Notes under the pieces: model-generated | The model's database searches: none | What the model was told of the DNA's origin: nothing | What the model saw: only the letters and a program-made list of their open reading frames with translations | Assembly: GCA_026389695.1 (NCBI GenBank) | Contig: JAPLHI010000119.1 | Span: 1 to 7,830, forward strand | Length of the DNA: 7,830 nucleotides | Source: Chloroflexota bacterium | GTDB lineage: Bacteria; Chloroflexota; Dehalococcoidia; GIF9; UBA5629 | Direction of reading: 5' to 3' | Shown: positions 6,183-7,830 of the stretch, piece after piece | Numbering within the stretch: position 1 is the first letter of the stretch | Layout of the letters: the number at the start of each line of letters is the position of its first letter | Program-made: the position numbers and the translations under genes

Positions 6183-7257
6183 TCCAGTTCGATAGCACTT
6201 CTTCAACCAGTGAAAGGCTTACTTCATCTGAGATAAATGCTTCTCCAATTGATTTAGGCAAAACAAATCTGATTCTGCCATTGTGGATTTTCTTATCGTG
6301 CGTAAGAGCCTGAAGCACCTGGGCAAAGGATAGGTCAGGCATCCTGGCTGGCAATTCCGCCATCTGGATGAGGACCTTCATGCGGTTTAATTCCTCCTCG
6401 TTGAAGAGCCCCAGCTTAAGGGACATTTTTCCTGCTGCCAGCATGCCCAGGGCAACCGCCTCACCATGTCTTATCTTGAAATCGGATGCCGATTCTACAG
6501 CATGGCCGATGGTGTGGCCGAAGTTCAAAATATTTCTTAAACCCGTATCCTTCTCATCCTTTTCCACTATACCCGCTTTGATTTTTACCGACCTGAAGAT
6601 AACCTCTTCCAGGCAGCTTTCATCCCTGGCCCTCAGCTTTTCCATGTTTTCTTCCAGGTAAGTAAAGAAAAATTTGTCGATTATCACAGCATACTTGATA
6701 ACCTCTGCCAGGCCGTTACTGAATTCTACAGCCGGCAGGGTTTGAAGCGTAGCTATATCTGTTGCCACCAATTTGGGCTGATAAAAAGCGCCAATTTTAT
6801 TCTTAATCGTAGCGGAATCGACCGCGACCTTGCCTCCCACGCTGCTATCGACCTGCGCCAGAAGCGTGGTGGGAATTTGCACCAGCGGCAGGCCGCGCAT
6901 ATAAGTGGCAGCGACAAATCCCGCGAGATCACCGATGACTCCTCCCCCCACGGCAAGGATGGGAGTTGATCGCTCCACACGCAGGTCAGCCAGTTTCTGG
7001 TATAGCTGTTCTGCAGCTGCCAGAGTTTTTTGGGCTTCTCCATCCGGCACCAGCAATGTGGATAATTTAAAGCCTTCGTGAATCAGGTTCTGGTTCAGGG
7101 CGTCCCCGTAGAGCCGCTCAATTACAGGATTGGTGATGATTACAATCTCGTGCCGCAAGCCGGCTTCATCGAGCAGGCGGGCAAGCTGCTGCAGCAGGTT
7201 CCAGCCGACTACGATTTCATAGCTGTGAATCCCGAGCTTTAGCTTTAATTTTCTCAC
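6175..7257 (-). CDS. aroB: 3-dehydroquinate synthase
   Basis: This is the second step, an NAD- and metal-dependent multistep cyclisation of DAHP to 3-dehydroquinate. The protein has 360 residues, the normal monofunctional bacterial length. The NAD-binding region is GGGVIGDLAGF (104-114), followed by PTTLLAQVDSSVGGK (129-143). The divalent-metal ligands are E184 in GLAEVIKYA, H247 in NFGHTIGHA and H263 in RHGEA; K143, K187 and R121 are also in family positions. The C-terminal domain has the usual THDKK segment. The start codon is GTG at 7257, in a GTGA overlap with the aroF stop, with AGGA 9 nt upstream. The DSSVGGK and biosynthetic operon context argue against aminoDHQ synthase or other sugar-phosphate cyclase relatives. 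Confidence 0.97.
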   Translation of the reverse strand: MRKLKLKLGIHSYEIVVGWNLLQQLARLLDEAGLRHEIVIITNPVIERLYGDALNQNLIHEGFKLSTLLVPDGEAQKTLAAAEQLYQKLADLRVERSTPILAVGGGVIGDLAGFVAATYMRGLPLVQIPTTLLAQVDSSVGGKVAVDSATIKNKIGAFYQPKLVATDIATLQTLPAVEFSNGLAEVIKYAVIIDKFFFTYLEENMEKLRARDESCLEEVIFRSVKIKAGIVEKDEKDTGLRNILNFGHTIGHAVESASDFKIRHGEAVALGMLAAGKMSLKLGLFNEEELNRMKVLIQMAELPARMPDLSFAQVLQALTHDKKIHNGRIRFVLPKSIGEAFISDEVSLSLVEEVLSNWNE

Positions 7258-7830
7258 TTAATTTTGTCCTGCTCTACTATATCTGACCTTGATTTAACCA
7301 TCCGGCTGATTTCATTGCAGGCTTTGATTAATTCGCTGAGTTCCGCAGGTGTAATCGTTTGACTTCCGTCTACTATAGCCTCTTCCGGGCTATAGTGTAC
7401 CTCAACCATCAGCCCGTTAGCTCCGGCAGCCATGGCGGCGCAGCTCATATTATAAACAATGTCCCTGCGCCCTGTACCGTGGCTGGGATCGACTATGATG
7501 GGCAAATAAGTTTCCTTCTGGATTACCGGCACCGCGGCCAGATCGAGCGTATACCGGGTATATTCCTTACCTTTGCCGATGGGTACGATCCCTCTTTCAC
7601 ACAGGATAATATTTTTATTACCTTCGGCAGCGATATACTCGGCAAAAGAGAGGAACTCTTCAATGCCGGCGCCGAAGTGCCTTTTAAGCAGGACAGGCTT
7701 GTTTTTCCTGCCCACTTTGGCCAGTAAGTCCTGATTATACATGTTTCTGGCCCCGATTTGCAGTATGTCGGCATATTCCGCGGCAATGTCAACATGCTCC
7801 TCGCCACGCACTTCGGTCACGACGGGCATC
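7254..7830 (-). CDS. aroF: DAHP synthase, class I-beta (partial, 5' end outside window)
   Basis: This is the first step of the pathway, condensation of PEP with erythrose 4-phosphate to give 3-deoxy-D-arabino-heptulosonate 7-phosphate. About 191 C-terminal residues are visible. They follow the Thermotoga maritima enzyme closely: PVVTEV at the start, IGARN, PVLLKR, ILCERGI, the metal-site DPSH, MVEVH with its glutamate, and an Asp in VDGSQ near the end. The methionine at the visible start is internal, because the matching point in the Thermotoga enzyme is about 150 residues in. The missing part would hold the metal-binding cysteine and, if present, the ferredoxin-like regulatory domain. Without it, feedback control cannot be judged. 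The KDO8P synthase relative is less likely given the aro context and the close match. The stop overlaps aroB by 4 nt (GTGA). Confidence 0.95.
   Translation of the reverse strand, partial: MPVVTEVRGEEHVDIAAEYADILQIGARNMYNQDLLAKVGRKNKPVLLKRHFGAGIEEFLSFAEYIAAEGNKNIILCERGIVPIGKGKEYTRYTLDLAAVPVIQKETYLPIIVDPSHGTGRRDIVYNMSCAAMAAGANGLMVEVHYSPEEAIVDGSQTITPAELSELIKACNEISRMVKSRSDIVEQDKIK
7267..7270 (-). promoter_or_regulatory. Ribosome-binding site of aroB
   Basis: AGGA lies 9 nt upstream of the GTG at 7257, inside the last codons of aroF. It supports GTG as the real start; no in-frame ATG is seen close by that would keep the first beta strand. Confidence 0.5.

Larger units (their letters stand above)
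1..7830 (-). other. Complete shikimate plus Phe/Tyr operon (aroF-B-D-E-K-A-C-pheA-tyrA), open at both ends
   Basis: Nine genes lie head to tail on the minus strand in reaction order, from DAHP synthase to the phenylalanine and tyrosine branches. Junctions seen: aroF/aroB overlap 4 nt (GTGA), aroB/aroD 8 nt, aroD/aroE 7 nt, aroE/aroK 4 nt (ATGA), aroK/aroA 32 nt, aroA/aroC 8 nt, aroC/pheA 4 nt (ATGA), and pheA/tyrA a 19-nt gap. This spacing leaves no room for internal terminators or conventional intergenic promoters, so a single polycistronic mRNA with translational coupling is inferred. No tryptophan-branch gene is in view. The promoter and any leader-type regulation would lie beyond position 7830, and more genes may follow beyond position 1. 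Confidence 0.93.

Noticed and set aside
6753..7043. 96-codon minus-strand frame inside aroB
   Set aside because: It lies in another frame of aroB with no motifs, while aroB shows all metal and NAD residues across the same stretch.
7254..7829. A complete short protein starting at the ATG at 7829
   Set aside because: The methionine falls in the middle of the DAHP synthase barrel (PVVTEV strand); the gene must continue past the right edge.

Overview
The window is one uninterrupted minus-strand operon for chorismate and for phenylalanine/tyrosine synthesis. Read in the direction of transcription (from 7830 down to 1), it runs aroF (3' part only), aroB, aroD, aroE, aroK, aroA, aroC, pheA (chorismate mutase fused to prephenate dehydratase) and tyrA (5' part only). 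The gene order matches the order of the reactions: DAHP synthase, 3-dehydroquinate synthase, 3-dehydroquinate dehydratase, shikimate dehydrogenase, shikimate kinase, EPSP synthase, chorismate synthase, then the phenylalanine and tyrosine branches. All seven common-pathway enzymes are present, and each carries its recognisable active-site motifs.

The packing is extreme. Seven of the eight junctions overlap, by 4, 8, 7, 4, 32, 8 and 4 nt. The eighth (pheA/tyrA) has a gap of only 19 nt, or 4 nt if an upstream in-frame ATG is used. No intergenic stretch could hold a promoter, terminator, attenuator or RNA gene. The operon promoter and any leader must lie beyond the right edge, and the 3' end of the transcript beyond the left edge. 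No mobile element, CRISPR array, tRNA or rRNA was seen. The long plus-strand reading frames are antisense shadows of these genes.

Region by region (high to low coordinate): 7830-7254 is the C-terminal half or more of a class I-beta DAHP synthase. 7257-6175 is aroB with a GTG start. 6182-5523 is a short type I aroD. 5529-4666 is aroE. 4669-4127 is aroK. 4158-2896 is aroA with an unusual PEP-binding loop. 2903-1812 is aroC. 1815-748 is pheA with an ACT domain. 728-1 is the start of tyrA.

Organism: base composition looks close to even GC/AT. A single tight aro cluster, a Thermotoga-type DAHP synthase, a TyrA beginning with GGYGKLG as archaeal enzymes do, and an EPSP synthase with a PSSKSYT N-terminus and a D-S-A-G-T-L-R-F loop together suggest an anaerobe. 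My best guess is Dehalococcoidia (Chloroflexota). This rests on remembered family resemblance and is low to moderate confidence; a clostridial or other deep-branching lineage is possible. I see primary metabolism here rather than a novel system. The points worth a second look are the reaction-ordered, fully overlapping layout, the altered EPSP synthase loop, the 32-nt aroK/aroA overlap and a hairpin inside aroC.
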